A stretch of DNA of 38,820 nucleotides from an uncultured bacterium. GTDB taxonomy: Bacteria; Verrucomicrobiota; Kiritimatiellia; RFP12; UBA1067. A program made the translations under genes and the position numbers. Positions 29,595 through 37,537 of the stretch are shown one piece after another; the first letter of the stretch is position 1; each line of letters opens with the position of its first letter. The DNA lies in NCBI GenBank assembly GCA_902802945.1, contig CADCOC010000041.1, positions 1-38,820 on the forward strand, written 5' to 3'. Under the pieces are notes generated by a model. The model saw nothing but the letters and a program-made list of their open reading frames with translations. It did no database searches and was not told where the DNA came from.

Positions 29595-30121
29595 AGCGCG
29601 AACGCGAAGCGTCCGCGCCCCTCCTTGCGGAAGCGGGAGGCGTCGCCCTTGTCCTTGATCTCGCGGATGATCGCGGAGTAGAGCGTCTGCTCGGGCGTCT
29701 TGCCCGCGCCGGGAGTCCAGAGGCCGGACGCCTTCGCCCCCTCGATCATCGCCTTGACGGACATCGCCTCGCCCGCGCGCTCAAGCACGGCGGCGGCCGC
29801 GCTGAGGAGGCCGAGACCCTTCTGCGGTACGGCCTTCGGCGAGGGAGGCGCGGACGTCTTCGGCGCGGCTGCGGACTTCTTCGCTGGGGTTGCGGCCGGA
29901 GTCGCTGCCTTCGCGGAGGGCGCGGCCCCGTCCGCCCTCGCGAACGCCGTGACGGGCTTTCCGTCGGCGGTCTGGACGGCGCGGGCGTAGAACGTGCGCC
30001 CCGTGTGCGACTTGACCTTCCACGTGGAGTCGATCCTGTCGACGACGACGACCTCCACGAGGTTGCGCCCGACCTTGGTGTATGCGCGGTCGCCCGCGCG
30101 GACTGTGTTTTCCTTGCTCAT
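29591..30121 (-). CDS. HARE-HTH (winged-helix) protein
   Basis: The protein has 176 residues; AAAGGAATACTCCT precedes ATG 30121 on the minus strand. N-terminal ~55 residues are a small beta domain (RAGDRAYTKVGRNLVEVVVV, STWKVKSHTGRTFYARAV). A ~55-residue Ala/Pro/Lys linker follows. The C-terminal ~75 residues match the HARE-HTH fold (LLSAAAAVLERAGEAMSVKA, MIEGAKASGLW, TLYSAIIREIKDKG, GRGRFAF), proposed in the literature to sense DNA modification. It is the only leftward gene among the phage genes right of 16.1 kb, and converges on metK with overlapping stop codons (29591-29594). A partner or reader of the methylation system is plausible. Confidence 0.75.
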   Translation of the reverse strand: MSKENTVRAGDRAYTKVGRNLVEVVVVDRIDSTWKVKSHTGRTFYARAVQTADGKPVTAFARADGAAPSAKAATPAATPAKKSAAAPKTSAPPSPKAVPQKGLGLLSAAAAVLERAGEAMSVKAMIEGAKASGLWTPGAGKTPEQTLYSAIIREIKDKGDASRFRKEGRGRFAFAL

Positions 30122-30250
30122 AGGAGTATTCCTTTCGTTTGCTGCGTCCGGCCCACCGTGGGCAGGACGGCGCACATATTCGCTCCATGTCCAGGATTAG
30201 TCAAGCGGGTATCTGAAACTATTTCGACAATTTTCCAAAGGAGGCCTGAC

Positions 30251-30451
30251 ATGCCGGAGAACAGCCGCGAACACGTCACGAAGGAGAACTTCGTGACGGC
30301 CATGAGGCGCTCGGGGTCGCGCACCCTGACGCTGGAGAAGCTGGAGGCGGACATCGCCGCCGGCGCGCCCGTCAACGAGGACGGGACGATCAACATACTG
30401 AAGTACGTCGCGTGGATCGCGAAGGAGACGGGCGATGACGGTCAACGTTAG
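30251..30451 (+). CDS. small protein before the terminase; candidate small terminase subunit
   Basis: The protein has 66 residues; CAAAGGAGGCCTGAC precedes ATG 30251. It is helical and charged (TKENFVTAMRRSGSRTLTLE, KLEADIAAGAP, INILKYVAWIAKE). The open frame extends upstream without a ribosome site and that part is not used. It overlaps the large terminase start by 17 bases. The position is that of a small terminase subunit, but the sequence is shorter than most and has no clear HTH. Its last 20 residues resemble a segment early in the next protein (SFYRYAAWLIDRR). Confidence 0.5.
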   Translation: MPENSREHVTKENFVTAMRRSGSRTLTLEKLEADIAAGAPVNEDGTINILKYVAWIAKETGDDGQR

Positions 30452-32714
30452 GAAGATGAAGCCCGTGGAGATGGTGCGGTTCCTCAACTCCACGGAGCTG
30501 GGGACGGTGATGTCCGCCGCGATGGTGTACAGGCACTTCTCGGAGGCGGGCTACCGCATCGCCTCGACCGAGGACAGCCGCTGCCTGAGCTTCTACCGCT
30601 ACGCGGCGTGGCTCATCGACAGGCGCAACAGCGCGACCGCCGACGCGCCGGGCGGCTACGACGCGCACCGCGAGGCGGCCGCGCAGCGGCAGGCGGAGCT
30701 GTCGCTCCAGGGGCGCGACATCGGGGAGCTGCCCGCCGTCGCCGACCCCGAAAGGAAGGAGGCGTGCCGCTTCGACCTGCGCAGGTTCTGCGAGACGTAC
30801 TTCCCGGAGGTGTACTGCCTCGAGTGGTCGGCCGACCACCTCCGCGCAATCGAGAAGCTCCAGAAGGCCGTTCTCGAAGGCGGCCTCTTCGCGCTCGCGA
30901 TGGCGCGCGGCAGCGGCAAGTCCTCGCTCACCGAGACGGCGGCCATCTGGGCTATGGCCTACGGGCACCGCGAGTTCATCGTCATCATCGGCGCGAGCGA
31001 GGGCGCGGCGCTTGAGATGCTCGACTCCGTCAAGACGGAGCTTGAGGTCAACGAGCACCTCGCCGAGGACTTCCCGGAGATGGTGTACCCGATAGCGAAG
31101 CTGGAGGGGATCGCGAACCGGTGCGCGGGGCAGCTCTACAAGGGCGAGCGCACGCGCATCGCGTGGACGGCGAGCGAGATCGTGCTTCCCACGATAGCGG
31201 GCGCGGCGTCGAGCGGGGCGGTCGTGCGCGTCGCCGGCATCACGGGGCGCATCCGTGGCATGAAGTACAAGCGCCCCGACGGGCGGACGATCCGCCCGGA
31301 GTTCGTCATAGTCGACGACCCGCAGACGAGCGAGTCGGCGGGATCGGCTGAGCAGACGAGGAAGCGCGTCCGCGTCCTCGCGGGCGACGTCCTCGGCCTC
31401 GCGGGTCCGGGGAAGAAGATCGCGGGCGTGATGCCCTGCACGGTCATCCGCCCCGGCGACATGGCCGAGCAGATGCTCGACCGCTCGAAGCACCCCGAGT
31501 GGAACGGGGAGCGCTGCCGCATGGTGTACCGCTTCCCGAAGAACGAGGAGCTGTGGAACAAGTACGCCGACCTCCGCGCGGACGAGCTGCGCGAGAAAGG
31601 CACGTTCGCCAAGGCGACGGAGTTCTACCGGAGGCACAGGAAGGAGATGGACGAGGGCGCGGCGGTGGCGTGGCCGGCGCGGTTCAACCACGACGAGCTA
31701 TCCGCCGTGCAGCACGCGATGGACCTGAAGCTCACGGACGAGGCCGCGTTCTGGGCGGAGTACCAGAACGAGCCGCTCGCCGAAGACCTCGGCACGGAGG
31801 AGCAGCTCACCGTGGACGGCGTGTCCGGCCGCGTGAACGGGCACTCCCGCCTCGGCGTCCCCGTCTCCGCGACGCACGTCACGTCGTTCATCGACGTGCA
31901 GAAGACGATGCTCTTCTACGTCGTGTGCGCGTGGGACGACGACTTCACGGGCCGCGTCATCGACTACGGCGAGTGGCCCGACCAGCGCAGGCGCTTCTTC
32001 ACGCTCGCCGAGGCGAACGCCACCCTCCAGCGGAAGTTCCCCCGTTGCGGCCTCGAAGGCTGCATCTACGAGGGGCTGAAGAAGCTGACCGGCGAGATCC
32101 TCGGACGGGAGTACTTCCGGGACGACGGCGCGGCGATGCGCGTCGAGAGGTGCATGATCGACGCGAACTGGGGACAGTCCACGGACACCGTGTACCAGTT
32201 CTGCCGCGAGTCGGAGTTCGCGGGGATAGTGGTCCCCTCGCACGGCAAGTACATCGGAGCCTCGTCGAAGCCGATGGGCGAATACAAGAAGGCGGTCGGC
32301 GACCGCGTGGGCATGAACTGGCGGATGCCGAACGTGCGCGGCAAGCGGGCGGTCAGGCACGTCATCTACGACACCAACTTCTGGAAGTCGTTTGTGGCGA
32401 CGCGCCTCCTCACCGCGACTGGCGACCGTGGCGCGATCACCCTGTGGGGGCGCAACCCCGCCGATCACCTCCTGTTCGCCGAGCATCTCACCGCCGAGTA
32501 CCGCGTCAAGACCGAGGGTCGCGGGCGCAAGGTGGACGAGTGGAAGATGCGCCCCGACGCGCACGACAACCACTGGTGGGACTGCATCGTCGGCAGCGCG
32601 GTCGCGGCGTCGATGTGCGGATGCGTCCTCGCGGGGACGATGGCGGACGGCAAGCCCCGGACGGCGGCGAAGCCGAAGATGAAGCTCTCGGAGCTGCGGC
32701 GGATGAGGGGGTAG
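30435..32714 (+). CDS. phage terminase large subunit
   Basis: The protein has 759 residues; AAGGAGACGGGCG precedes the ATG. ATPase: Walker A ARGSGKSS (157-164), FIVIIGASEGAA, Walker B FVIVDDPQT (290-298). The nuclease half carries acidic metal-site segments: SFIDVQKTMLFYVV, RCMIDANWGQST and DNHWWDCIVGSAVAA. The order and the HWWDC ending fit the GpA-like terminases of lambdoid and Mu-like phages. The N-terminal ~110 residues are an extra arm with a helix-rich fold. The motor moves DNA into the prohead and cuts it. It is followed at once by copy 2 of the 44-bp element. Confidence 0.9.
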   Translation: MTVNVRKMKPVEMVRFLNSTELGTVMSAAMVYRHFSEAGYRIASTEDSRCLSFYRYAAWLIDRRNSATADAPGGYDAHREAAAQRQAELSLQGRDIGELPAVADPERKEACRFDLRRFCETYFPEVYCLEWSADHLRAIEKLQKAVLEGGLFALAMARGSGKSSLTETAAIWAMAYGHREFIVIIGASEGAALEMLDSVKTELEVNEHLAEDFPEMVYPIAKLEGIANRCAGQLYKGERTRIAWTASEIVLPTIAGAASSGAVVRVAGITGRIRGMKYKRPDGRTIRPEFVIVDDPQTSESAGSAEQTRKRVRVLAGDVLGLAGPGKKIAGVMPCTVIRPGDMAEQMLDRSKHPEWNGERCRMVYRFPKNEELWNKYADLRADELREKGTFAKATEFYRRHRKEMDEGAAVAWPARFNHDELSAVQHAMDLKLTDEAAFWAEYQNEPLAEDLGTEEQLTVDGVSGRVNGHSRLGVPVSATHVTSFIDVQKTMLFYVVCAWDDDFTGRVIDYGEWPDQRRRFFTLAEANATLQRKFPRCGLEGCIYEGLKKLTGEILGREYFRDDGAAMRVERCMIDANWGQSTDTVYQFCRESEFAGIVVPSHGKYIGASSKPMGEYKKAVGDRVGMNWRMPNVRGKRAVRHVIYDTNFWKSFVATRLLTATGDRGAITLWGRNPADHLLFAEHLTAEYRVKTEGRGRKVDEWKMRPDAHDNHWWDCIVGSAVAASMCGCVLAGTMADGKPRTAAKPKMKLSELRRMRG

Positions 32715-32769
32715 GCGAAAATAGTTGAAAAAACTTTTTCGCTTTTCGACCCCCTCATCTGAATAGATA
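32715..32769 (+). repeat. terminator-plus-promoter-like element, copy 2
   Basis: GCGAAAA (32715-32721) and TTTTCGC (32736-32742) followed by TTTT make a terminator directly after the terminase stop. The stretch 32726-32769 matches 17671-17714 at 43 of 44 bases. It is followed by TACTTAGGGACC, similar to GTCATTGGGGGACC after copy 1. TAGATA (32764-32769) would be the -10 box for the C5 methyltransferase and head genes. See copy 1. Confidence 0.7.
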
Positions 32770-32813
32770 TACTTAGGGACCGGGGACGGTCTGCCGGAAA
32801 GGAGTGTGCCGCC

Positions 32814-33905
32814 ATGCGTTACGGAAGCGTGTGCAGCGGAATCGAGGCCGCGACCGTCGCGTGGCGGCCCCTCGGCTGGGAGTGCGCGTTCGTCGCGGAG
32901 ACGGAGCCTTTCGCGTCGGCCGTCCTGAAGGAGCGGCTGCCGGAGGTCCCGAACCTCGGCGACTTCACGAAGATCACGGAGGGACGCTATGAAGGAGAAA
33001 TCGACCTCCTCGTCGGAGGCACACCCTGCCAGTCCTTCTCGAACGGAGGTGCCAAGGGCGGGATCGCCGATCCGCGAGGAAACCTCGCGCTCGAGTTTGC
33101 GCGGCTGGCTGAACGGACGCATGTCCGCTGGCTGGTGTGGGAGAACGTCCCGGCCGTGCTTGCCATCAACGGAGGGCGCGACTTCGCCGCCATTCTCTCG
33201 GAATTCGCGGGATGGGACGTGCCCGTCCCCGCCGGCGGATGGCGGAACGCGGGGATCGCCACCAACGCGCCCGGACGCCTCGGCGTTTCGTGGCGAGTGC
33301 TGGACGCTCGATATACCCGAGTTCCCTCATTTCCGGGGGCGGTCCCGCAGCGAAGGCGCCGTGTGGTCCTTGTCGGATTTCGTGGCAACTGGGAGAGCGC
33401 CGCAGAGGCGCTGCTTGGCGGCGAGCTATGCGGAGGCTCTGCTCCGCCGCGCCGAGAGGCGCGGATACGCGATGCCCTCCGCGCTGGAGAAGACGCTGCG
33501 CCGGATTGCTTCCCGATTGACATGATGAACCTTGAGCGCCGCAGGGCCGGCATCAGGGCGAAGTGCTACGACGAGGCGGGCGCGGCGATGTACACGCTCC
33601 GCGCCGGACACGTCAACGCGGTCTGCACGCCGACGCAGCTCCGCCGACTCCTGCCGGGCGAGTCCGAAACGCTCATGGGACTGCCGCTCGGCTGGACGGA
33701 CGTGCCGTGGAAAGGAAAGGCGCACGCGCCGGACGGGTTCCGCCACAGGGCGTGCGGAAACTCGATGTGCGTCAACGTGATGCGCTGGGTCGGCGAGAGG
33801 ATAGCCGCCGTCGAGGCGGGAAAGGAGTTCGGAGACTATGGATCGGTCAAAGATCGAGCAGATAATGGAGAACCTTCTCCTGTCGCCCAGGAAGGTGGAG
33901 GTTGA
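32814..33905 (+). CDS. second DNA (cytosine-5) methyltransferase
   Basis: The protein has 363 residues; GGAAAGGAGTGTGCCGCC precedes the ATG. Motif I YGSVCSGIEAATVAWRPLGW, IV GGTPCQSFS, VI LVWENVPAVL, VIII VPQRRRRVVLVG, IX LLPGESETLMGLPLGWTDVP, X HRACGNSMCVNVMRW are all in order. The target region between VIII and IX is short (~90 residues), unlike the ~330 of the gene at 25170, so the two should have different site choice. The last ~22 residues overlap the next gene in another frame. A C5 gene between terminase and portal genes is an unusual place. Confidence 0.88.
   Translation: MRYGSVCSGIEAATVAWRPLGWECAFVAETEPFASAVLKERLPEVPNLGDFTKITEGRYEGEIDLLVGGTPCQSFSNGGAKGGIADPRGNLALEFARLAERTHVRWLVWENVPAVLAINGGRDFAAILSEFAGWDVPVPAGGWRNAGIATNAPGRLGVSWRVLDARYTRVPSFPGAVPQRRRRVVLVGFRGNWESAAEALLGGELCGGSAPPRREARIRDALRAGEDAAPDCFPIDMMNLERRRAGIRAKCYDEAGAAMYTLRAGHVNAVCTPTQLRRLLPGESETLMGLPLGWTDVPWKGKAHAPDGFRHRACGNSMCVNVMRWVGERIAAVEAGKEFGDYGSVKDRADNGEPSPVAQEGGG
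32989..33525 (+). CDS. overlapping +1-frame protein inside the second C5 methyltransferase gene
   Basis: A 178-codon frame starts at ATG 32989, six bases after GGAGG (32978-32982), in the same +1 relation to the methyltransferase as the frame at 25396. Its end matches that one in pattern: ECWTLDIPEF, AVWSLSDFVATG, AEALLRRAERRGYAMPSAL, EKTLRRIAS. Over its last 34 codons (33421-33522) G/C occupies 27 third positions, against 22 of 35 in the methyltransferase frame. The N-terminal half is low complexity and less similar to that of the other copy. Probable protein of unknown function; weaker case than the first copy alone, stronger when taken together. Confidence 0.45.
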   Translation: MKEKSTSSSEAHPASPSRTEVPRAGSPIREETSRSSLRGWLNGRMSAGWCGRTSRPCLPSTEGATSPPFSRNSRDGTCPSPPADGGTRGSPPTRPDASAFRGECWTLDIPEFPHFRGRSRSEGAVWSLSDFVATGRAPQRRCLAASYAEALLRRAERRGYAMPSALEKTLRRIASRLT

Positions 33906-34041
33906 CGGGCAGGTCGTCGAGAACCATTCGGCGGCGGACGTGATCAAGCTCCTCAACTACTACGCGTCGAAGGAGGCGCTCAAGGGCAGGCGGCTGCCGA
34001 TCCGCATCACCAAGATGGCTGCGGGAGGAGGGGCGGAATGA
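33838..34041 (+). CDS. small connector-like protein (gpW-position, 67 aa)
   Basis: The protein has 67 residues; AAGGAGTTCGGAGACT precedes ATG 33838, which lies inside the methyltransferase end. KIEQIMENLLLSPRKVEVDG, VIKLLNYYASKEALKG and a basic tail are visible. It overlaps the portal start by four bases. Small proteins at this place between terminase and portal are usually head-tail joining proteins such as lambda gpW; the assignment rests mainly on position. Confidence 0.55.
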   Translation: MDRSKIEQIMENLLLSPRKVEVDGQVVENHSAADVIKLLNYYASKEALKGRRLPIRITKMAAGGGAE

Positions 34042-35504
34042 GCAGGACGAAGAGGGAACGGGCGACGGGGGGCGGGGAGCGGAAGAAATCCGCGCGCCGC
34101 CAGCCCGCCGCAGGGCAGAGAGCGGCAGCCACGCAGAAGGTGTGGGTCAGGGCGAGGTTCGACGCCGCGCAGACGACGAAGGACAACGCGAAGCACTGGG
34201 GCGCGGCGGAGTTCCTCTCCGCCGACGCGGAGGCGGACCCGACCGTGCGGAAGATACTCCGCACGCGCGCCCGCTACGAGGTGCAGAACAACTCCTACGC
34301 GCGGGGCATCGTGAAGACGCTCGCCGACGACACGGTCGGGACAGGCCCGCGCCTCCAGATGCTCCTGGAGGACGAGGAGACCAACAGGCGCATCGAGCAC
34401 GACTTCGCCGTCTGGGCGAAGAAGACGCGCCTCCCCGCGAAGCTCCGCACCATCAGGATGGCGCGGTGCCAGGACGGCGAGGCGTTCGCGATCATGGCGC
34501 AGAACCCGAGGCTCGCGACGAACGTGAGGCTCGACCTCCAGATCATCGAGGCCGACCGCGTGACGGACACGGAGCTCGCGGGCGACGCGTCGCAGGTGGA
34601 CGGCATCGAGTTCGACGCCTTCGGGAACCCGGTCTCGTACCGCGTCCTGAAGGCGCATCCCGGCGGGACGGACAGCTTCAACGCGGAGTTCCTGACGGTG
34701 AGGGCGGAGGACATGATCCACGTCTTCCGGCAGGACAGGCCCGAGCAGCACAGGGGCATCCCGGAGATAACCGCCGCGCTGCCGCTCTTCGCGCACCTGC
34801 GCAGGTTCACCCTCGCGGTCGTGAGCGCGGCCGAGGCCGCAGCCGACTTCGCGGGCATCCTCTACACGGACTCCCCCGTGAACGGCGAGGCTGACGCGGT
34901 CGAGGCGATGGACACGATCCAGCTGGAGCGCAACATGCTCCTCACGATGCCGGGCGGCTGGAAGATGTCGCAGGTCGATCCCAAGCAGCCCGTCACGACC
35001 TACGGCGAGTTCAAGCACGAGATCCTCAACGAGATCGCGCGCTGCCTCTCGATGCCCTACAACATCGCGGCGGGGAACTCGTCCGGCTACAACTACGCGT
35101 CGGGACGCCTCGACCACCAGACGTACTACAAGTCGCTCAAGGTGGACAGGGCGTTCACGGAGGCGGAGGTGCTCGACCGGCTGTTCGACAAGTGGATGCG
35201 CGAGTGGACGCTCGCGACCGCGTCGTCGGTCGACCCGTGCGACTGCCGCCACGTGTGGTTCTGGGACGGGCAGGAGCACGTCGACCCGGCGAAGGAGGCG
35301 ACCGCGCAGGAGAAGCGCCTCGCCTCGAAGACGACGACCCTCGCCGCCGAGTACGCGCGCCAGGGCAAGGACTGGGAGACCGAACTCCGGCAGATCGCCA
35401 AGGAGCGCAAACTCATGCGGGAACTCGGAATCGACGACCCCGCAAAGGAAAACGAATCCGACGAGGATTTTGAAAACGAAGGAGAAAACGATGGAAGCCA
35501 ATAA
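34038..35504 (+). CDS. lambda-type phage portal protein
   Basis: The protein has 488 residues; ATG overlaps the previous stop. A basic start (KRERATGGGERKKSARR) precedes the portal fold: ILRTRARYEVQNNSYARGIV, TLADDTVGTGPRL, ARCQDGEAFAIMAQNP, IEADRVTD, MIHVFRQDRPEQHRGIPEI, YKSLKVDRAFTEAEVLDRL, MREWTLATA. This is the order of the lambda gpB portal family. The dodecameric portal forms the DNA channel and binds terminase. Overlaps the protease-capsid gene by 14 bases, typical of a tightly coupled head operon. Confidence 0.88.
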   Translation: MSRTKRERATGGGERKKSARRQPAAGQRAAATQKVWVRARFDAAQTTKDNAKHWGAAEFLSADAEADPTVRKILRTRARYEVQNNSYARGIVKTLADDTVGTGPRLQMLLEDEETNRRIEHDFAVWAKKTRLPAKLRTIRMARCQDGEAFAIMAQNPRLATNVRLDLQIIEADRVTDTELAGDASQVDGIEFDAFGNPVSYRVLKAHPGGTDSFNAEFLTVRAEDMIHVFRQDRPEQHRGIPEITAALPLFAHLRRFTLAVVSAAEAAADFAGILYTDSPVNGEADAVEAMDTIQLERNMLLTMPGGWKMSQVDPKQPVTTYGEFKHEILNEIARCLSMPYNIAAGNSSGYNYASGRLDHQTYYKSLKVDRAFTEAEVLDRLFDKWMREWTLATASSVDPCDCRHVWFWDGQEHVDPAKEATAQEKRLASKTTTLAAEYARQGKDWETELRQIAKERKLMRELGIDDPAKENESDEDFENEGENDGSQ

Positions 35505-37530
35505 GGAATACCTCGAAATCACCGCCGCAAAGGAAGGCGGCGGAAAACACAAGGTGGCCGGGCTCGCCTACTCGGGCGGCAAGATGCGCCTCTTCGGCTG
35601 GTCGAAGCCGGTGGTGGTGGACTTGGCGGGGATGACCGTCCCCGAGTCCGTGCCGCTTCTCGCGAACCACGAGAACCACACTCTCGGGCGCGTGGGCGTC
35701 GTCACGGCGAAGGCCGATGGCGGACGCCTCGCCATCGAGGGCGACATCGTCGCCTGCGGAGAGCTCGCCGAGGCGATAGTCGAACAGGGCAAGGCGGGAG
35801 CCGACTGGCAGCTCTCCATAGGAGCCGAGGTCGAGGCCGCCGAACTCGTGCAGGAAGGCAGGCGCAAGGTGAACGGCGTCGAACACGAGGCTCCGTTCTA
35901 CCACGTCACGAAATCCACTTTAAGGGAGGTCTCCGTAGTCGCCGTGGGCGCAGACCGCTCGACGCACATGACAGTCACGGCACAACTGCAACTGAAAGGA
36001 AACTCCATAATGGAACCTAAAGTGACCAAGAAGGAGACGACGCCCGCCGGGGCGGCGGCTCCCGCAACCCCCACGGCGACCCCTGCGGCCGTGCCCGCCG
36101 CCGTGGAAGCGCCCAAGGACGCGACAGCAGCCGCGACGCCGGCAACGGTCGTCGCCGCCGCCTCGCCCGAACGCCCGGCCGAGCCGGCGCCCGACGCCAA
36201 GGCGATTGCGGCCGAGGCCGTCAAGGCGGAGCGCGACCGCGTGACGATGGTCAAGTCCGTCTGCGGGAGCGAGTTCCCGGAGATCGAGGCGAAGGCCATC
36301 GCCGAGGGCTGGGACAGGAACACGGTGAACGAGGCCGTCCTCAAGGCGTACCGCGCCAAGCAGCCGACCACCACGCCCCCGTCCGTGACCGTGAAGAATA
36401 CGGGCATGACGGCGAAGACGCTGGAGGCCGCGCTCTCGCTGCGCGCCGGAATCGGCGCGGACGAGCTCGCCAAGTCGATGGGCGACGAGACGGTCGAGGC
36501 CGCGATGAAGGACTCGGACATCCCGCTCCAGGGCGTCCTCGCCGAGTGCATGAGGCTTGAGGGGATGGACGTCCCGCGCACCTTCGACAACGCCGGCATC
36601 AAGGCCGCGTTCTCGACGGTGAGCCTGCCGGGCATCCTCTCCAACGTCGCGCAGAAGAAGCTCCTGCAGGCGTACCGCGCCCAGCCGATCATCGCGACGC
36701 GCCTCTGCACGTCCGCCGACCTTTCCGACTTCAAGGAGAACCAGCGCTTCCGCCTCACCGACATCGGCGACCTCAAGCCCGTCGGCGCGGACGGCGAGAT
36801 CAAGGACGGCGGCGTCTCGGAGGAGAAGGCCGTCAACCAGCTCGACACCTACGCCAAGAAGTTCTGCCTCACGCGCAAGATGATCATCAACGACGACCTC
36901 GGCGCGTTCCTCAAGGTGCCGACCGCGATGGGCAACCGCGCGGCCCGCCTCGTGGACCAGCTCTTCTTCCAGCGCCTCATGTCGAACCCGGCGATGCCCG
37001 ACGGCAAGCCGCTCTTCGCCGCGCCGCACAAGAACCTGCTGACGGGCGCGAGCTCCGCGCTCTCCGCCGACTCCCTCAAGAAGGCGATCCAGCTCTTCCT
37101 GAACCAGACGGACGCGGACGGCCAGCCGGTCAACGTCGAGCCGAGCATCCTGCTCGTCCCGACGGCGCTGAAGTTCCTCGCGGTCGAGCTGACGCGCGGC
37201 GCGGCGCTGATGATGTCCGGCGGCGCGGAGCAGACGATCCGCCCGACGCTCAACGTCCTCGCCGAGGAGAACCTCTCCATCGTGAGCTCGCCGTACCTCT
37301 CCAACGCGAAGTACGACGGCGCGAGCGACGCGGCGTGGTACCTCTTCGGGAAGCCCGGCACCGTGGACACCTTCGAGATCGGCTACCTCAAGGGCAAGCG
37401 CACCCCGACGGTGGAGCGCGGCGACCTCGACTTCAACGTCCTCGGCATCTGGTTCCGCGTGTACTTCGACGTGGGCATCCGCGAACAGGACCACCGGGGC
37501 ATGGTCAAGTCGAACGGCGCGGCCGGCTAA
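35491..37530 (+). CDS. prohead protease / major capsid protein fusion
   Basis: The protein has 679 residues. ATG 35491 is chosen because GAAGGAG (35477-35483) is at normal distance; the in-frame ATG at 35470 has none. Residues 1-165 are a prohead serine protease: LLANHENHTLGR (H60/H63), WQLSIGAEVE (S109). A ~70-residue Ala/Pro linker and a helical scaffold-like part (~230-330) follow. The capsid part (about 340-679) has LPGILSNVAQKKLLQAYRA, EKAVNQLDTYAKKFCLTRKM, LFAAPHKNLLTGASSAL, ILLVPTALKFLAVEL, WYLFGKPGTVDTFEIGYLKG. Fusions of this kind are known in phages. An internal ATG at 36010 with a strong ribosome site could produce the scaffold-capsid part separately. Confidence 0.85.
   Translation: MEANKEYLEITAAKEGGGKHKVAGLAYSGGKMRLFGWSKPVVVDLAGMTVPESVPLLANHENHTLGRVGVVTAKADGGRLAIEGDIVACGELAEAIVEQGKAGADWQLSIGAEVEAAELVQEGRRKVNGVEHEAPFYHVTKSTLREVSVVAVGADRSTHMTVTAQLQLKGNSIMEPKVTKKETTPAGAAAPATPTATPAAVPAAVEAPKDATAAATPATVVAAASPERPAEPAPDAKAIAAEAVKAERDRVTMVKSVCGSEFPEIEAKAIAEGWDRNTVNEAVLKAYRAKQPTTTPPSVTVKNTGMTAKTLEAALSLRAGIGADELAKSMGDETVEAAMKDSDIPLQGVLAECMRLEGMDVPRTFDNAGIKAAFSTVSLPGILSNVAQKKLLQAYRAQPIIATRLCTSADLSDFKENQRFRLTDIGDLKPVGADGEIKDGGVSEEKAVNQLDTYAKKFCLTRKMIINDDLGAFLKVPTAMGNRAARLVDQLFFQRLMSNPAMPDGKPLFAAPHKNLLTGASSALSADSLKKAIQLFLNQTDADGQPVNVEPSILLVPTALKFLAVELTRGAALMMSGGAEQTIRPTLNVLAEENLSIVSSPYLSNAKYDGASDAAWYLFGKPGTVDTFEIGYLKGKRTPTVERGDLDFNVLGIWFRVYFDVGIREQDHRGMVKSNGAAG
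36010..37530 (+). CDS. possible internally started scaffold-capsid product
   Basis: ATG 36010, in frame with 35491 (residue 174), is preceded by AAAGGA (35995-36000) nine bases upstream, as good as those of the independent genes here. It lies exactly where the protease domain ends and the linker begins. Expression from it would give a 506-residue scaffold/capsid protein in excess over the full fusion, like nested products in other head operons. No direct proof. Confidence 0.45.
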   Translation: MEPKVTKKETTPAGAAAPATPTATPAAVPAAVEAPKDATAAATPATVVAAASPERPAEPAPDAKAIAAEAVKAERDRVTMVKSVCGSEFPEIEAKAIAEGWDRNTVNEAVLKAYRAKQPTTTPPSVTVKNTGMTAKTLEAALSLRAGIGADELAKSMGDETVEAAMKDSDIPLQGVLAECMRLEGMDVPRTFDNAGIKAAFSTVSLPGILSNVAQKKLLQAYRAQPIIATRLCTSADLSDFKENQRFRLTDIGDLKPVGADGEIKDGGVSEEKAVNQLDTYAKKFCLTRKMIINDDLGAFLKVPTAMGNRAARLVDQLFFQRLMSNPAMPDGKPLFAAPHKNLLTGASSALSADSLKKAIQLFLNQTDADGQPVNVEPSILLVPTALKFLAVELTRGAALMMSGGAEQTIRPTLNVLAEENLSIVSSPYLSNAKYDGASDAAWYLFGKPGTVDTFEIGYLKGKRTPTVERGDLDFNVLGIWFRVYFDVGIREQDHRGMVKSNGAAG

Positions 37531-37537
37531 ACTCTCC

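Noticed and set aside
29087..30250. Long rightward frame leading into the small protein before terminase
   Set aside because: Runs out of frame through metK and against the HARE-HTH gene; only the part from ATG 30251 has a start signal.
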